DNA from: Desulfatiglans anilini DSM 4660
GTDB lineage: Bacteria; Desulfobacterota; DSM-4660; Desulfatiglandales; Desulfatiglandaceae
Direction of reading: 5' to 3'
Assembly: GCF_000422285.1 (NCBI RefSeq)
Contig: NZ_AULM01000027.1
Location: 1-54,893 of the forward strand
DNA length: 54,893 nucleotides
Position 1 is the stretch's first letter, and the number at the start of each line of letters is the position of its first letter. The translations under genes were made by a program, and so were the position numbers. The notes under the pieces are model-generated. The model saw only the letters and a list, made by a program, of their open reading frames with translations, was not told the origin of the DNA and ran no database searches. Below are positions 15,064 through 23,878 of the stretch, one piece after another.

Positions 15064-17223
15064 TTGACGACGCATCCCATCGATTATCCCCGTTTTCTCA
15101 ACCCTTCCCAGTTCGAGGCGGTCATGACCCTGGAAGGCCCGGTTCTCGTGGTGGCCGGCGCCGGCAGCGGCAAGACGAGGACGCTGGTCTACCGGGTGGC
15201 GCGCCTGGTTGAAACCGGCGTCGCCCCGGAGTCCATCCTTCTGCTCACGTTTACCCGTAAAGCCGCCATGGAGATGCTCGAACGGGCTGCAGGATTGGCC
15301 GATCCCCGCTGCCGGTTCGTCTCGGGCGGGACCTTTCACGCTTTGGCCTACCGGGTCCTGAGGCAGCACGGCGAACGCCTGGGCTTTCCACCCGGATTCA
15401 CCATCCTGGACCGCTCCGACATGGAAGAGGTGCTCCGCTCTCTCATCCCGGATCTCAACCTGCCGAAAGGCACGAACCGCTTCCCGAAACGCGCCACGCT
15501 GGCCAATATCCTCAGCAAGGCGGCCAACCTCGAGCAATCGGTCGACGCCTTCATGGAAGAGGAGTACGGCCAGTTCCTGGAATTCGTCCCCGAGATCCGG
15601 AGGCTGACGGATCTCTATGGCCGGTACAAGCGGGAACATGCCCTTATGGATTATGACGATCTGCTGATCCACCTGCGGAAGCTCCTGGCGGAGGATGTCG
15701 AAACCAGGCAGCTCCTCGGGCGCCAATACAGCCACATCATGGTGGACGAGTATCAGGACACCAATGCGATTCAGGCCGACACCGTCAGCTGGCTGGCCCA
15801 TGAGCACCGGAACGTCGTGGTGGTCGGGGACGATTCCCAATCCATCTACTCCTTCCGCGGCGCCGACTATCGCAACATGTTCGCGTTCCCGAAGCGGTTT
15901 CCGGGCGCCAGGATCATCAAGCTGGAGGAGAACTACCGCTCGACCCAGCCGATCCTGAATCTGACCAACGCCGTCATGGCGCAGGCGAGTGAGCACTACA
16001 CCAAGTGCCTCTTCACCCGCCGGGAAGGCGGGGAAAAACCGGCGGTCATCGATACCCGCACCGAACCGGAGCAGGCCCTGACGGTCTGCCGCTTGATCAG
16101 GCAGGAGATGGATGCCGGCCGGTCTCAAGAGGAGATCGCCGTTCTCTTCCGGGCAGCCTACCATTCGTTCGAACTGGAAGCCGAACTGACGCGTCAACGT
16201 CTCCCTTACATCAAATACGGCGGGTTCAAATTCCTCGAATCCGCGCATATCAAAGACTTTTTGGCCCACCTGCGCGTCCTGGTCAATCCCGAAGAGGCCG
16301 TGAGCTGGAGCCGCATCCTGTGCATGGTCAAAAACATCGGCCAGGGGAAGAGCCGGAGCATCTTCGAATGGATCAAGGCCAACCGGATCACCCCCGGGAA
16401 GCTCTCCGAATGGCCTGGAATGGGGAAGCGGGAGCAGGGCCTCAGACCGCTCTGCGACCTGATGCAGCAACTGAGCGGCAAAACGCCGTCCCCCAGGAAA
16501 GCGGTGGAAACAACCCTGGATTACTATACCCCCGTCTTGAAAGAACGCTACGACGACTATCCCCGGCGGCTCAAGGAGCTTCAGCAGCTCATCCCGATGG
16601 CGGAGCGGTACCAGAGCCTGCGAAGTTTCCTGGCGGACCTCGTCCTGGACCCGCCCAACAGCTCGCTCGATGCCGAACCCGAACAGGACCGCTCCTTTCT
16701 GACCCTTTCGACGGTCCATTCGGCCAAAGGGCTGGAGTGGCCGGTCGTGATCGTGATCTGGGTCATGGAGGGGCGGTTTCCATCGGCACGCGCCTACCGG
16801 AACCCGATGGAGCTGGAGGAGGAAAGGCGCCTCATGTATGTGGCCGCCACACGGGCCATGGACCGGCTGTTCTTCTGCTACCCCGGACAGGAGTATCAGC
16901 AGACATGGGACACCATGGGAGGCGGGCCGACCTACCAATCCGGTCTTTCCTCCTTTATCGGCGCCTTGCCGGACGGGGTCGTGGCCTTCGAGTCGGCACG
17001 CACCTCCGGGCGTTTCGACCCCTTTTCGAAGCCCCGCGGCAAAGCGCCCGAACCGGAGGCCGCCTCGCCCCATCCCTTTCAATCGGGGGACCGGGTTCGC
17101 CACCCCGCCTTCGGCCCCGGCGTGGTCTCACGGTTTTTCGACGATGACAAGGTGGAGGTCTTCTTCAGCCAGGCCGGACGCAAGCTGCTCCACCTGGGGT
17201 ACACCACCCTCGAAAAGATATAA
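15064..17223 (+). CDS. UvrD/PcrA-type superfamily 1 DNA helicase
   Basis: This 719-residue protein shows a Q-motif (LNPSQFEAV), Walker A AGAGSGKT at residues 31-38, motif Ia LLLTFTRKAA, the Walker-B-like VDEYQDTN, motif III GDDSQSIYSFRGA, motif V TVHSAKGLEW and motif VI YVAATRAMD. The C-terminus (GDRVRHPAFGPGVV) resembles the PcrA/UvrD tail that binds RNA polymerase. The start is a TTG at 15064 with a weak ribosome site. It acts in DNA repair as a 3'-to-5' helicase. A repeat element has inserted directly at its stop codon. Confidence 0.93.
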   Translation: MTTHPIDYPRFLNPSQFEAVMTLEGPVLVVAGAGSGKTRTLVYRVARLVETGVAPESILLLTFTRKAAMEMLERAAGLADPRCRFVSGGTFHALAYRVLRQHGERLGFPPGFTILDRSDMEEVLRSLIPDLNLPKGTNRFPKRATLANILSKAANLEQSVDAFMEEEYGQFLEFVPEIRRLTDLYGRYKREHALMDYDDLLIHLRKLLAEDVETRQLLGRQYSHIMVDEYQDTNAIQADTVSWLAHEHRNVVVVGDDSQSIYSFRGADYRNMFAFPKRFPGARIIKLEENYRSTQPILNLTNAVMAQASEHYTKCLFTRREGGEKPAVIDTRTEPEQALTVCRLIRQEMDAGRSQEEIAVLFRAAYHSFELEAELTRQRLPYIKYGGFKFLESAHIKDFLAHLRVLVNPEEAVSWSRILCMVKNIGQGKSRSIFEWIKANRITPGKLSEWPGMGKREQGLRPLCDLMQQLSGKTPSPRKAVETTLDYYTPVLKERYDDYPRRLKELQQLIPMAERYQSLRSFLADLVLDPPNSSLDAEPEQDRSFLTLSTVHSAKGLEWPVVIVIWVMEGRFPSARAYRNPMELEEERRLMYVAATRAMDRLFFCYPGQEYQQTWDTMGGGPTYQSGLSSFIGALPDGVVAFESARTSGRFDPFSKPRGKAPEPEAASPHPFQSGDRVRHPAFGPGVVSRFFDDDKVEVFFSQAGRKLLHLGYTTLEKI

Positions 17224-17226
17224 TCT

Positions 17227-17400
17227 GTATCCATCCGGAAATGATTTCCCGGTAGAACCCATTTTCCAATCCGGAAATGAGGATTTTTGGCCCATATCAA
17301 GGAAATCAAGCGCTTGCGCGGAGGCGACCTGCAGGTCGCCACACAACCAAACGTGCAGATTGACGCCGAGAGGGGCCAAAAAGACCATTTCCGGATGGAA
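17227..17400 (+). mobile_element. MITE-like nested inverted repeat, copy C (flanked by AATCT)
   Basis: This 174-bp copy has the tail (17227 onward, GTATCCATCCGGAAATG) and a full core ending GGATGGAA at 17400. The 18-nt perfect palindrome GGCGACCTGCAGGTCGCC lies at 17323-17340. AATCT at 17222-17226 and 17401-17405 abut both ends exactly, as expected for a target-site duplication. The left duplicate overlaps the stop codon of the helicase gene and the right one lies nine bases before the dinG-type start. Confidence 0.8.
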
Positions 17401-17414
17401 AATCTAAAAACTCC

Positions 17415-19418
17415 ATGAACCCGAAGGATTACACCATCGAAGGGGTCCTCGGGCCCCACGGGCTGCTTGCCCGCAATCTGCCGGGCTTCGAATTCCGCAG
17501 CGTCCAGATGGATATGGCCCTGCTCATTCAGGAGGCGCTGCAGAAGAACCTGCCCGCCATCATCGAGGCGGGAACGGGAACCGGCAAGACCTTCGGCTAC
17601 CTGACCCCGCTTATCCTGAGCGGCCGCAAGGCCGTCATCTCCACGGGAACCAAGAACCTCCAGGAGCAGATCTTCCAGCGGGACCTCCCTCGTCTGCTGG
17701 CCGCGACCGGCCTCCGGGCGGACGCCGTGATGATGAAGGGGCGCAAGAACTATCTCTGCCTCCATCGCTACCACCAGCGGTTCGTGCAGTCAGCGCTCCC
17801 CGCTCCTGAAGCCTTCGATGTCCGCGGCCGGCTCGAGGCCTGGATCCGCAGGACGTCCTTCGCCGACCGCGAGGAACTGCCCTGGATGGCCGATCAGGAC
17901 ACTCTCTGGGACAGCCTTTCCGCCGGCTCGGACCAATGCCTAGGGAGCGAGTGCCTCTTCCTCGATCAGTGCTTCCTGGGGAGGCTCCGGAGCAGGGCCG
18001 CCGAAAGCCGTCTCATCATCGTCAATCATCACCTCTTTTTCGCGGACATGAAGGTCAAGGAGGGCGGCTTCGGGGAGATCATCCCGCGGTTCGAAGCCGT
18101 GGTTTTCGACGAGGCCCACCACGTGGAAGAGGTCGCCACCGCCGCCTTCGGGGAGAGGCTCAGCACCGCCCAGATGCTGGAGTGGGCCGCCGATTTCGAA
18201 GAGATTGTGGCCGCATCGGTGAAACGCCCCCCCACGAACCTCTTGATGCTCCTGCAAAGATTCCGGGCCGCCGTCGGCGGCATCGAGCAGGCCCTGGAGG
18301 GCTTCAGCGACCGGGAGCGCATCGCCCCGGATCTTCTGGCGCATCTCAAGGCAGGCCCGGGCCGCGAGATCCGCCGCTGCCTCCAGAGCATCCGCCAGGA
18401 GGAAACCCTGTTCCAGATCGAAACCGAAGGGATCGAACCCCTTCTCCTGCGGGCGAGGGAAATCGAACGGTTGGTCACGGAGACCCTCGAACCGAAGGAA
18501 GCCGATTGGCTCAACTGGTTCGAGAAGCGCAAACGCGGCATCATGTTCTACGCCTCTCCGCTGGATGTCAGCGAAGATTTGAAAGGCCGCCTCTACCAGA
18601 AATGTCCGCGGGTGCTCCTCACATCGGCGACGCTCGCCGCAGCGGGCAACTTCGATTATGCCGCCGCCCGCCTCGGCCTGCCCGAAAACGCCCTGAAAGG
18701 GATCTTCCCATCCCATTTCGACTTCAAGCGGCAGGCCCTGCTCTATGTTCCGGCGGATCTCCCCGCACCCGGCCACCCGCGTTTCAGCGAGGCCGCCGGG
18801 GAGCGCATCCTCGAAATCCTGGGGCTCAGCAAAGGCCGGGCCCTGGTCCTTTTCACCAGCTACCAGAACCTCTTCAACGTGCATCGCCACCTGCAGGATA
18901 AACTGCCCTTCACCCTGCTCAAACAGGGAGACGCACCCCGCTCCACCCTCCTCGAAACCTTCCGGGAAGACATCCACTCCATCCTCCTGGCCACGGGATC
19001 CTTCTGGCAGGGGGTCGATGTCCCGGGTGAGGCCCTGAGCTGCCTGATCGTCGACAAACTCCCCTTCAGCTCACCTGGAGACCCCCTGGTGGCCGCCCGG
19101 ATCACCCATCTGCAGGAGCAGGGGAAAAACGCCTTTATGTCCTACCAGGTTCCCGAGGCCGTCCTCGCCCTCAAACAAGGCCTGGGGCGCCTTATCCGGA
19201 CCAATACGGATAGAGGTGTCATGGCGATCCTCGATGTGCGCCTGAGACACGCCCGCTACGGCGGGATCTTTCTGGAAAGCCTGCCGCCCGTGCCCGTGAC
19301 GGCGTGCATCGAAGATATCGCGGATTTCTACGGCCGCGAGCCGAAGGCTGGGAAGGAGCAGTCCGTATCGGCGCCGGGAAAGCGGAACAGCCTCGATAGC
19401 GGCACCGAAAAAGGTTGA
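17415..19418 (+). CDS. dinG: DinG-type ATP-dependent DNA helicase with iron-sulfur cluster
   Basis: This 667-residue XPD/DinG-family helicase has Walker A EAGTGTGKT at residues 51-59, DEAHH at about 232 and motif VI KQGLGRLIRTNTDRG. Four cysteines at about 115, 175, 180 and 186 fit the family's 4Fe-4S cluster. It unwinds DNA 5' to 3' and helps resolve R-loops and stalled forks. The ATG at 17415 has no good ribosome site; nearly the whole leader is repeat copy C. It is co-directional with the UvrD-type helicase. Confidence 0.9.
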   Translation: MNPKDYTIEGVLGPHGLLARNLPGFEFRSVQMDMALLIQEALQKNLPAIIEAGTGTGKTFGYLTPLILSGRKAVISTGTKNLQEQIFQRDLPRLLAATGLRADAVMMKGRKNYLCLHRYHQRFVQSALPAPEAFDVRGRLEAWIRRTSFADREELPWMADQDTLWDSLSAGSDQCLGSECLFLDQCFLGRLRSRAAESRLIIVNHHLFFADMKVKEGGFGEIIPRFEAVVFDEAHHVEEVATAAFGERLSTAQMLEWAADFEEIVAASVKRPPTNLLMLLQRFRAAVGGIEQALEGFSDRERIAPDLLAHLKAGPGREIRRCLQSIRQEETLFQIETEGIEPLLLRAREIERLVTETLEPKEADWLNWFEKRKRGIMFYASPLDVSEDLKGRLYQKCPRVLLTSATLAAAGNFDYAAARLGLPENALKGIFPSHFDFKRQALLYVPADLPAPGHPRFSEAAGERILEILGLSKGRALVLFTSYQNLFNVHRHLQDKLPFTLLKQGDAPRSTLLETFREDIHSILLATGSFWQGVDVPGEALSCLIVDKLPFSSPGDPLVAARITHLQEQGKNAFMSYQVPEAVLALKQGLGRLIRTNTDRGVMAILDVRLRHARYGGIFLESLPPVPVTACIEDIADFYGREPKAGKEQSVSAPGKRNSLDSGTEKG

Positions 19419-19530
19419 TTCCCGGCCGCCGTTCCATCACAATCGCCCGCATTCATACGGAGCGGGATCCGGCGCCGGCGGCCGAAACCCCGCAGCACAC
19501 TTCAGTTCAGCGAGAAAGGAGCCCCGAACC

Positions 19531-20079
19531 ATGTCCCCGAAACACTGGGAAGTGCTGTCGAGCATCCTGGACAGATCCTATCGCGTGTTCAGCATCCGGA
19601 CCGACCGCGCACGCTCTCCCCGCACCGCAAAGGCCCATGATTTCTTCGTGCTGGAATCCTCGGCCTGGGTCAACATCATCCCCCTCACGTCCAACGGCGA
19701 GGTCGTGCTCATCCGCCAGTACCGGCACGGCATCCGCGACGTCACGCTGGAGATACCGGGCGGACTCGTAGAGGCCGGCGACACCCCCGAAACCGCGGCC
19801 CTCAGGGAACTGCGCGAAGAGACCGGTTATCATGCCGGGAAGGCCGTCGAACTCGGAACGGTGCACCCGAACCCGGCCATCCAGAACAATATCTGCTACA
19901 CCTATCTGGCCAACGATGTCATTCCGGCGGGGCATCAGGAACAAGACGACAAGGAGGACATCCAGGTCCTGCTCAAACCGATCGAGGAAGTGCCCGCCCT
20001 CATCCGGCAGGGCGCGATCACCCACGCCCTGGTCCTGGCCGCCTTCTACCGGTATTTCATGGAATACAAGCGCATGTGA
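19531..20079 (+). CDS. Nudix hydrolase, ADP-ribose pyrophosphatase-like
   Basis: This 182-residue protein has a complete Nudix box from GGLVEAGDTPETAALRELRE to ETGY, coordinating Mg2+ for hydrolysis of X-linked nucleoside diphosphates. The strand VLIRQYRHGI before the box is typical of ADP-sugar pyrophosphatases such as NudF. GAAAGGAG upstream sets the ATG. It is separated from dinG by 112 bases and converges on the DUF3795 gene. The exact substrate is not determined by sequence. Confidence 0.88.
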   Translation: MSPKHWEVLSSILDRSYRVFSIRTDRARSPRTAKAHDFFVLESSAWVNIIPLTSNGEVVLIRQYRHGIRDVTLEIPGGLVEAGDTPETAALRELREETGYHAGKAVELGTVHPNPAIQNNICYTYLANDVIPAGHQEQDDKEDIQVLLKPIEEVPALIRQGAITHALVLAAFYRYFMEYKRM

Positions 20080-20124
20080 CAAGGAGCCTTCGTCGCAGCA
20101 CAAAGAGGCCTTTCCCGATGCAGG

Positions 20125-20601
20125 TCAATCCAGGTCTACCGGCGTACCGCACTGATTGCAGCGTTTGGCGCCGCGGAACAATCGATGGCCGCAGGCCGGG
20201 CAGTGGTAACGGGCCTCTTCTTCGGCCACCCACTTTTCGGTGCCGTGCTTTCGCCAGTAGGGGATGGCCCGAAGCATGACCTTCCGGCCCACCGGCATGG
20301 GAAATTCGTCGATCAGACGGCAGGGGAACGCGTCGCACTGATGACAGCCCGTGTACCCCTTTTCGCGGGTGCAGGCCTTGATGGCGCATTCGCGGCAGAA
20401 GAGGAAAGGATCGTCCGAAAGGCAGCCTTTGCAGCGGATGTCGTCCGCCGACAGGTTCCCGCTGTCCGGCAGCTTGCCCTTGTAGACGTCCACCAGCCGC
20501 TCCTTGAATTTGCGGTTCCCGTCCCGTTCGGCGTACAGGATGGCGCATACCCCGCAGTAGAGGCCGCAGGGTGCAAGATATTCAGGATTGATCTCCACCA
20601 T
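20125..20601 (-). CDS. DUF3795 cysteine-rich protein
   Basis: This 158-residue protein starts MVEINPEYLAPCGLYCGVC and is rich in cysteine pairs (CKGC, CREC, CHQC). It ends with a zinc ribbon (CPACG...CNQCG). This matches the DUF3795 family, common in anaerobes and of unknown function; the cysteines probably bind zinc or an iron-sulfur cluster. GGAGGG five bases upstream selects the ATG at 20601 over an extended frame to 20652. Confidence 0.8.
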   Translation of the reverse strand: MVEINPEYLAPCGLYCGVCAILYAERDGNRKFKERLVDVYKGKLPDSGNLSADDIRCKGCLSDDPFLFCRECAIKACTREKGYTGCHQCDAFPCRLIDEFPMPVGRKVMLRAIPYWRKHGTEKWVAEEEARYHCPACGHRLFRGAKRCNQCGTPVDLD

Positions 20602-20801
20602 TTTTCCCTCCTTCTCAGGCCGTCGAACCGCTCCGGGCCGGAGCGGCGCCACGGCCCTCAGCTGAGAAACTGTTCCCGGAGATCCGGTCTCATTCTGTAA
20701 AACCGGATTCCCCGCCGGTCATGCGCGGCAGAACCGCCGGACCGGAAAAGCCTTTATTTCTCGTTCTTCACCTTTTAATATGGGTGAGGGCTTGTCGAAG
20801 C
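20602..20801. other. Gene-free leader region
   Basis: I see no gene, clear promoter or terminator here beyond the ribosome site of the DUF3795 gene. With copy D and the structured stretch after it, this makes a gap of about 650 bases up to the Slp lipoprotein gene. Confidence 0.5.
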
Positions 20802-20976
20802 GTTTTCACTTGGAAATGCCCTCTTTTGCCGATCTCGCCGTCAAGCTGTACGTTTGCTTGGGATTGGATCTATAGGCTGCATCCGTGCCACGGATTGCTT
20901 ATATGGATATTGGCAGGCAACCCTCCTTTCCGGATCGGAGGCCGGCTTCCACCGGGAAATCATTTCCGTATGAACA
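20802..20976 (+). repeat. Decayed inverted repeat, copy D
   Basis: The outline of the family is visible: GTTTTCACTTGGAAATGCC, TGTACGTTTGCTTG, ATATTGGCAGGCAACCC, and a tail CCACCGGGAAATCATTTCC. The apex palindrome is lost and the flanking bases give no clear direct repeat. It appears to be an older insertion in the divergent gap. Confidence 0.65.
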
Positions 20977-21054
20977 TCCAGAACAATAGGTTTTGTATCG
21001 ACTGCTTATTTTAAGATATCACAACGACACCGCAATCGAAAAGATGAGGGAGCC

Positions 21055-21226
21055 GCGTTCCTGATCCACCCGGCAAGGTGGTGGGAAAACAGAACGCACC
21101 CGATCTGCGAAGGCCCCGCAGGATTGGGCTGGAATCCGGAGCAGGAACCTTAAAGCGCCCGTGGGGAAAGGATCGCTTCGGCAAACACCGATGGACGAGC
21201 GGCCTGGGGAAAGTTCGGGGTCCCCG
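21055..21226 (+). other. Run of hairpins before the Slp gene (candidate structured RNA)
   Basis: Successive stems can be drawn: GCGTTC/GAACGC (21055, 21092) enclosing CCACC/GGTGG (21066, 21077), then CTGCG/CGCAG (21105, 21117) and GGATT/AATCC (21121, 21133). AAGCG/CGCTT and GGGG/CCCC stems follow. I recognise no known riboswitch or RNA class. High GC makes chance stems likely. Confidence 0.25.
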
Positions 21227-21247
21227 GTCCAACCTCGAGAGGGGCTT

Positions 21248-21760
21248 ATGAAACTGAAGATCCGTCTATGCATCGCTTGGTTCCTGCTCACGGCATGTCT
21301 CGCCGTCGCTGCCGGTTGTGCAACGGTGATTTCCCGCGAGGCGCTCCAGAGCGCGGACCGTTCCTTGCCCTTCTCGACACTCGCAGCCGATCCCGGCGCT
21401 TTTTCGGGCACCACGGTGATTCTGGGCGGACAGGTCGTCGAAACGAAAAATCTTCCGGGCAAAAGTCTCATTTTCGTTGTTCAGCGGGCTATCGACAGCC
21501 GGCAGAAACCCAAACCGGACAGCGAATCGAGGGGGCGCTTTCTCATTTCGGTGGAAGGCTTCCTGGACCCTGCCATCTACCGTGCAGGGAGATGGATCAC
21601 GGTGGTCGGCACCGTCGCCGGGAGCGAAACGCGCCCCCTGGGGGAGATTCAATACACCTATCCGGTCATCGCAGAACGCGAACATCATCTCTGGCCCGTG
21701 AAGGGCGTTGCCCCCGATGCCCAAATTCATTTCGGAATCGGGATCGGCTTCGGTTTTTAA
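21248..21760 (+). CDS. Slp-family outer-membrane lipoprotein
   Basis: This 170-residue protein has a lipoprotein signal peptide ending in AAGC, so the mature protein begins at a lipid-modified cysteine. The body matches the Slp/starvation lipoprotein pattern: a predicted beta-rich domain with GGQVVETKNL and GRWITVVGTVAGSE, and a C-terminal HLWPV. The ATG at 21248, with GAGAGGGG upstream, is chosen over the longer frame from 21161, which would bury the signal peptide. The role is unknown; it is likely outer-membrane anchored. Confidence 0.82.
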   Translation: MKLKIRLCIAWFLLTACLAVAAGCATVISREALQSADRSLPFSTLAADPGAFSGTTVILGGQVVETKNLPGKSLIFVVQRAIDSRQKPKPDSESRGRFLISVEGFLDPAIYRAGRWITVVGTVAGSETRPLGEIQYTYPVIAEREHHLWPVKGVAPDAQIHFGIGIGFGF

Positions 21761-21865
21761 ACAGCGTCCACGTGGTGTCCGGTCCAGCGCCAAGGCCTGT
21801 ATCGTGCCGCAAGCCCCTGACGATCGATTGGATCTTTCATCATTATTTTTTGGAGGAGACAGGAT

Positions 21866-22192
21866 ATGTTGGATGATATCAAGAAAGGTTTATTGGCCGG
21901 TCTCGGCATGGTGTTCCTCACCAAGGACAAGATCGAAGAAACTGCGCGCAAGATGGTGGACGAGGCCCGCATGAGCAAAGAGGACGCCCGGCGGCTCACG
22001 GACGAATTGCTGGAAACCGGTGAAAAGCAATGGTCCAGGATCGAGGAAAACATCACGGAAACCGTCCACAAGGGGCTCCGGAACCTCGATGTGGGCAGCC
22101 GCAAGGAGTTGGACGAACTGAAATCGCGCGTCCAGAACCTCGAAGAGAGGGTGAGTCTGCTCGAGGCGGCAAAGGACCCGATCGAGGGGTGA
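21866..22192 (+). CDS. Phasin-like coiled-coil protein
   Basis: This 108-residue, almost entirely helical protein begins with a short hydrophobic stretch (LLAGLGMVFLTKDKIEE). It ends in a heptad-rich coil (LDELKSRVQNLEERVSLLE). It resembles the phasin/PhaF-like family that coats storage granules or regulates them. GGAGGAG upstream sets the ATG. Only three bases separate it from the ABC1 kinase gene, so they are probably co-translated. No PHA synthase gene is in the window. Confidence 0.7.
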   Translation: MLDDIKKGLLAGLGMVFLTKDKIEETARKMVDEARMSKEDARRLTDELLETGEKQWSRIEENITETVHKGLRNLDVGSRKELDELKSRVQNLEERVSLLEAAKDPIEG

Positions 22193-22195
22193 TTC

Positions 22196-23848
22196 TTGGA
22201 AATCAAGACGCTGACCAACCTCGGGCGGTTCAAAGATATCGTCCTCACATTGCTGAACTACGGCTTTGTCGACCTCGTCGACCGGCTGGATCTCCCGGGC
22301 AAAAAGCTCCTCCCGAAATCCAGCCGCCGGGAACTTGAGCTCGGCACGTGGGAGCGGATCCGCCGCGCCATGGAAGACCTCGGACCGACCTTCGTCAAGT
22401 TCGGTCAGATCATGAGCCTCCGGCCCGATCTTCTACCCGGCCCCCTGATCGAAGAACTGCGGAAATTGCAGGATGAGGTCCCGCCCGAGAAGCCCTCCGA
22501 CATCCGCAAGGTGATCGAAAAGGCGCTCGGGTCGCCGCTTGAGCAGGTCTTTCTTTCATTCGAGACCGAACCGATCGCCGCCGCGAGTCTCTCCCAGGTT
22601 CATCGTGCCCTCCTGCGCGACAGCCGGAGGGTGGTCGCGATCAAGGTGCAACGGCCCGGCATTCGATCGAAAATCGAGAAAGACCTGGACATTCTCGCCT
22701 ACCTCCTCGGCCGGCTGAACGAGCGCGTGGAAGAGATCCGCCTTTACGATCTGCCGGGCCTGCTCAAAACCACCAGGCGGAATCTCCTGCGCGAACTGGA
22801 TTTTCTGAGAGAGGCCCGCGCCATGCAGATCGCCCGGGCGCAGCTTTCCGGCATGCCCGGGGTGTACATTCCCGAACCTGTATCGAAATACTGCACCGAG
22901 CGCCTGCTCGTAATGGATTTCGTCCGCGGCAAAAAGCTCAAAGAGCTTCCTGCCGAACACATCGAAGAAGCGGAAAACCTGGCGAAGCTCGGCTTGAGGA
23001 TCACGATCAGCCAAATCCTCGAGCATGGTTTTTTCCATGCCGATCCCCACCCGGGAAACCTTCTCGTCAGGGAAGGGAAGGAACTATGCCTCCTGGACTG
23101 GGGAATGGTGGGGAGGCTGACGGACCAAGACCGCTTCGACCTCATCGACCTGGTCCGTTCGGTCGCCGAAAAAGACAGCAAGCGGCTGCTGGACACCCTC
23201 CTCCTGATCACGTCGATCGAGGGGACCTTCGATCAGCGCGCCCTTGAAAGGGACCTCCTCGACATCCTGGACGCCTACACGTCCGTCCCCCTCCAGGAAA
23301 TCAACATCGGGCAGGCTTTGCTGGACATCACCGCCCTTTTGCGGGAGTACCGTCTGCGCGTGCCGAGCGACCTCGCCGTCATGATCAAGGCCCTGGTCAC
23401 CGCTGAAGGAACCGCCCGCATCCTCTATCCCGACTTGAACATCATCCCGGAGATCGAAGACCAGGTCCGGCGTCTGGCTGTAGAACGCTACCACCCGGGG
23501 TTCCTCTGGAAAAACCTCCGCAGCACTGCAGGCCACCTTTTGAGCCTCCACCGCAACCTCCCGAGCCATCTCTCGCAGATCGTCGACAAGGTCAACCGCG
23601 GGGATCTCAGCATCCGTTTCGAACACGAAAACCTTGGAAGCCTCAGGAAAACGTTGGAAAACATATTCAATCGTCTGACGCTCGGTGTCATCCTGGCTGC
23701 GATGATCATCGGCTCTTCCATGATCATCACAACCGGCGTCAAACCGTTTCTCTTCGGATACCCCGCGCTGGGGGTCATCGGCTACATCATCTCAGGGGTC
23801 CTGGGGCTCTGGCTGGTGTTCAATATCCTGCGTACCCGCCGCTTCTGA
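22196..23848 (+). CDS. ABC1/AarF/UbiB-family kinase-like protein
   Basis: This 550-residue protein has the atypical-kinase landmarks of the family. They are LGPTFVKFGQIMSLRPDLLP, the A-rich loop AAASLSQVH, the lysine in VAIKVQRPGI, catalytic HADPHPGN, and DWGMVG. Two membrane helices close the C-terminus (one reads LGVILAAMIIGSSMIITTGV). UbiB proteins support quinone synthesis or lipid handling at the inner membrane. The start is TTG at 22196, preceded by GAGGGG. The organism may use it for menaquinone; that is inferred. Confidence 0.88.
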   Translation: MEIKTLTNLGRFKDIVLTLLNYGFVDLVDRLDLPGKKLLPKSSRRELELGTWERIRRAMEDLGPTFVKFGQIMSLRPDLLPGPLIEELRKLQDEVPPEKPSDIRKVIEKALGSPLEQVFLSFETEPIAAASLSQVHRALLRDSRRVVAIKVQRPGIRSKIEKDLDILAYLLGRLNERVEEIRLYDLPGLLKTTRRNLLRELDFLREARAMQIARAQLSGMPGVYIPEPVSKYCTERLLVMDFVRGKKLKELPAEHIEEAENLAKLGLRITISQILEHGFFHADPHPGNLLVREGKELCLLDWGMVGRLTDQDRFDLIDLVRSVAEKDSKRLLDTLLLITSIEGTFDQRALERDLLDILDAYTSVPLQEINIGQALLDITALLREYRLRVPSDLAVMIKALVTAEGTARILYPDLNIIPEIEDQVRRLAVERYHPGFLWKNLRSTAGHLLSLHRNLPSHLSQIVDKVNRGDLSIRFEHENLGSLRKTLENIFNRLTLGVILAAMIIGSSMIITTGVKPFLFGYPALGVIGYIISGVLGLWLVFNILRTRRF

Positions 23849-23878
23849 GCGGGGCCTTCCGGCATGGAGGAGTGCATC

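Noticed and set aside
14950..17103. 717-codon minus-strand frame
   Set aside because: Antisense shadow of the UvrD-type helicase, a common effect in GC-rich codons.
21000..21247. Cobalamin riboswitch or RNase P RNA
   Set aside because: Some words looked similar (GGGGAAAGTTCGGGG), but the conserved B12-box and P4 motifs are absent.
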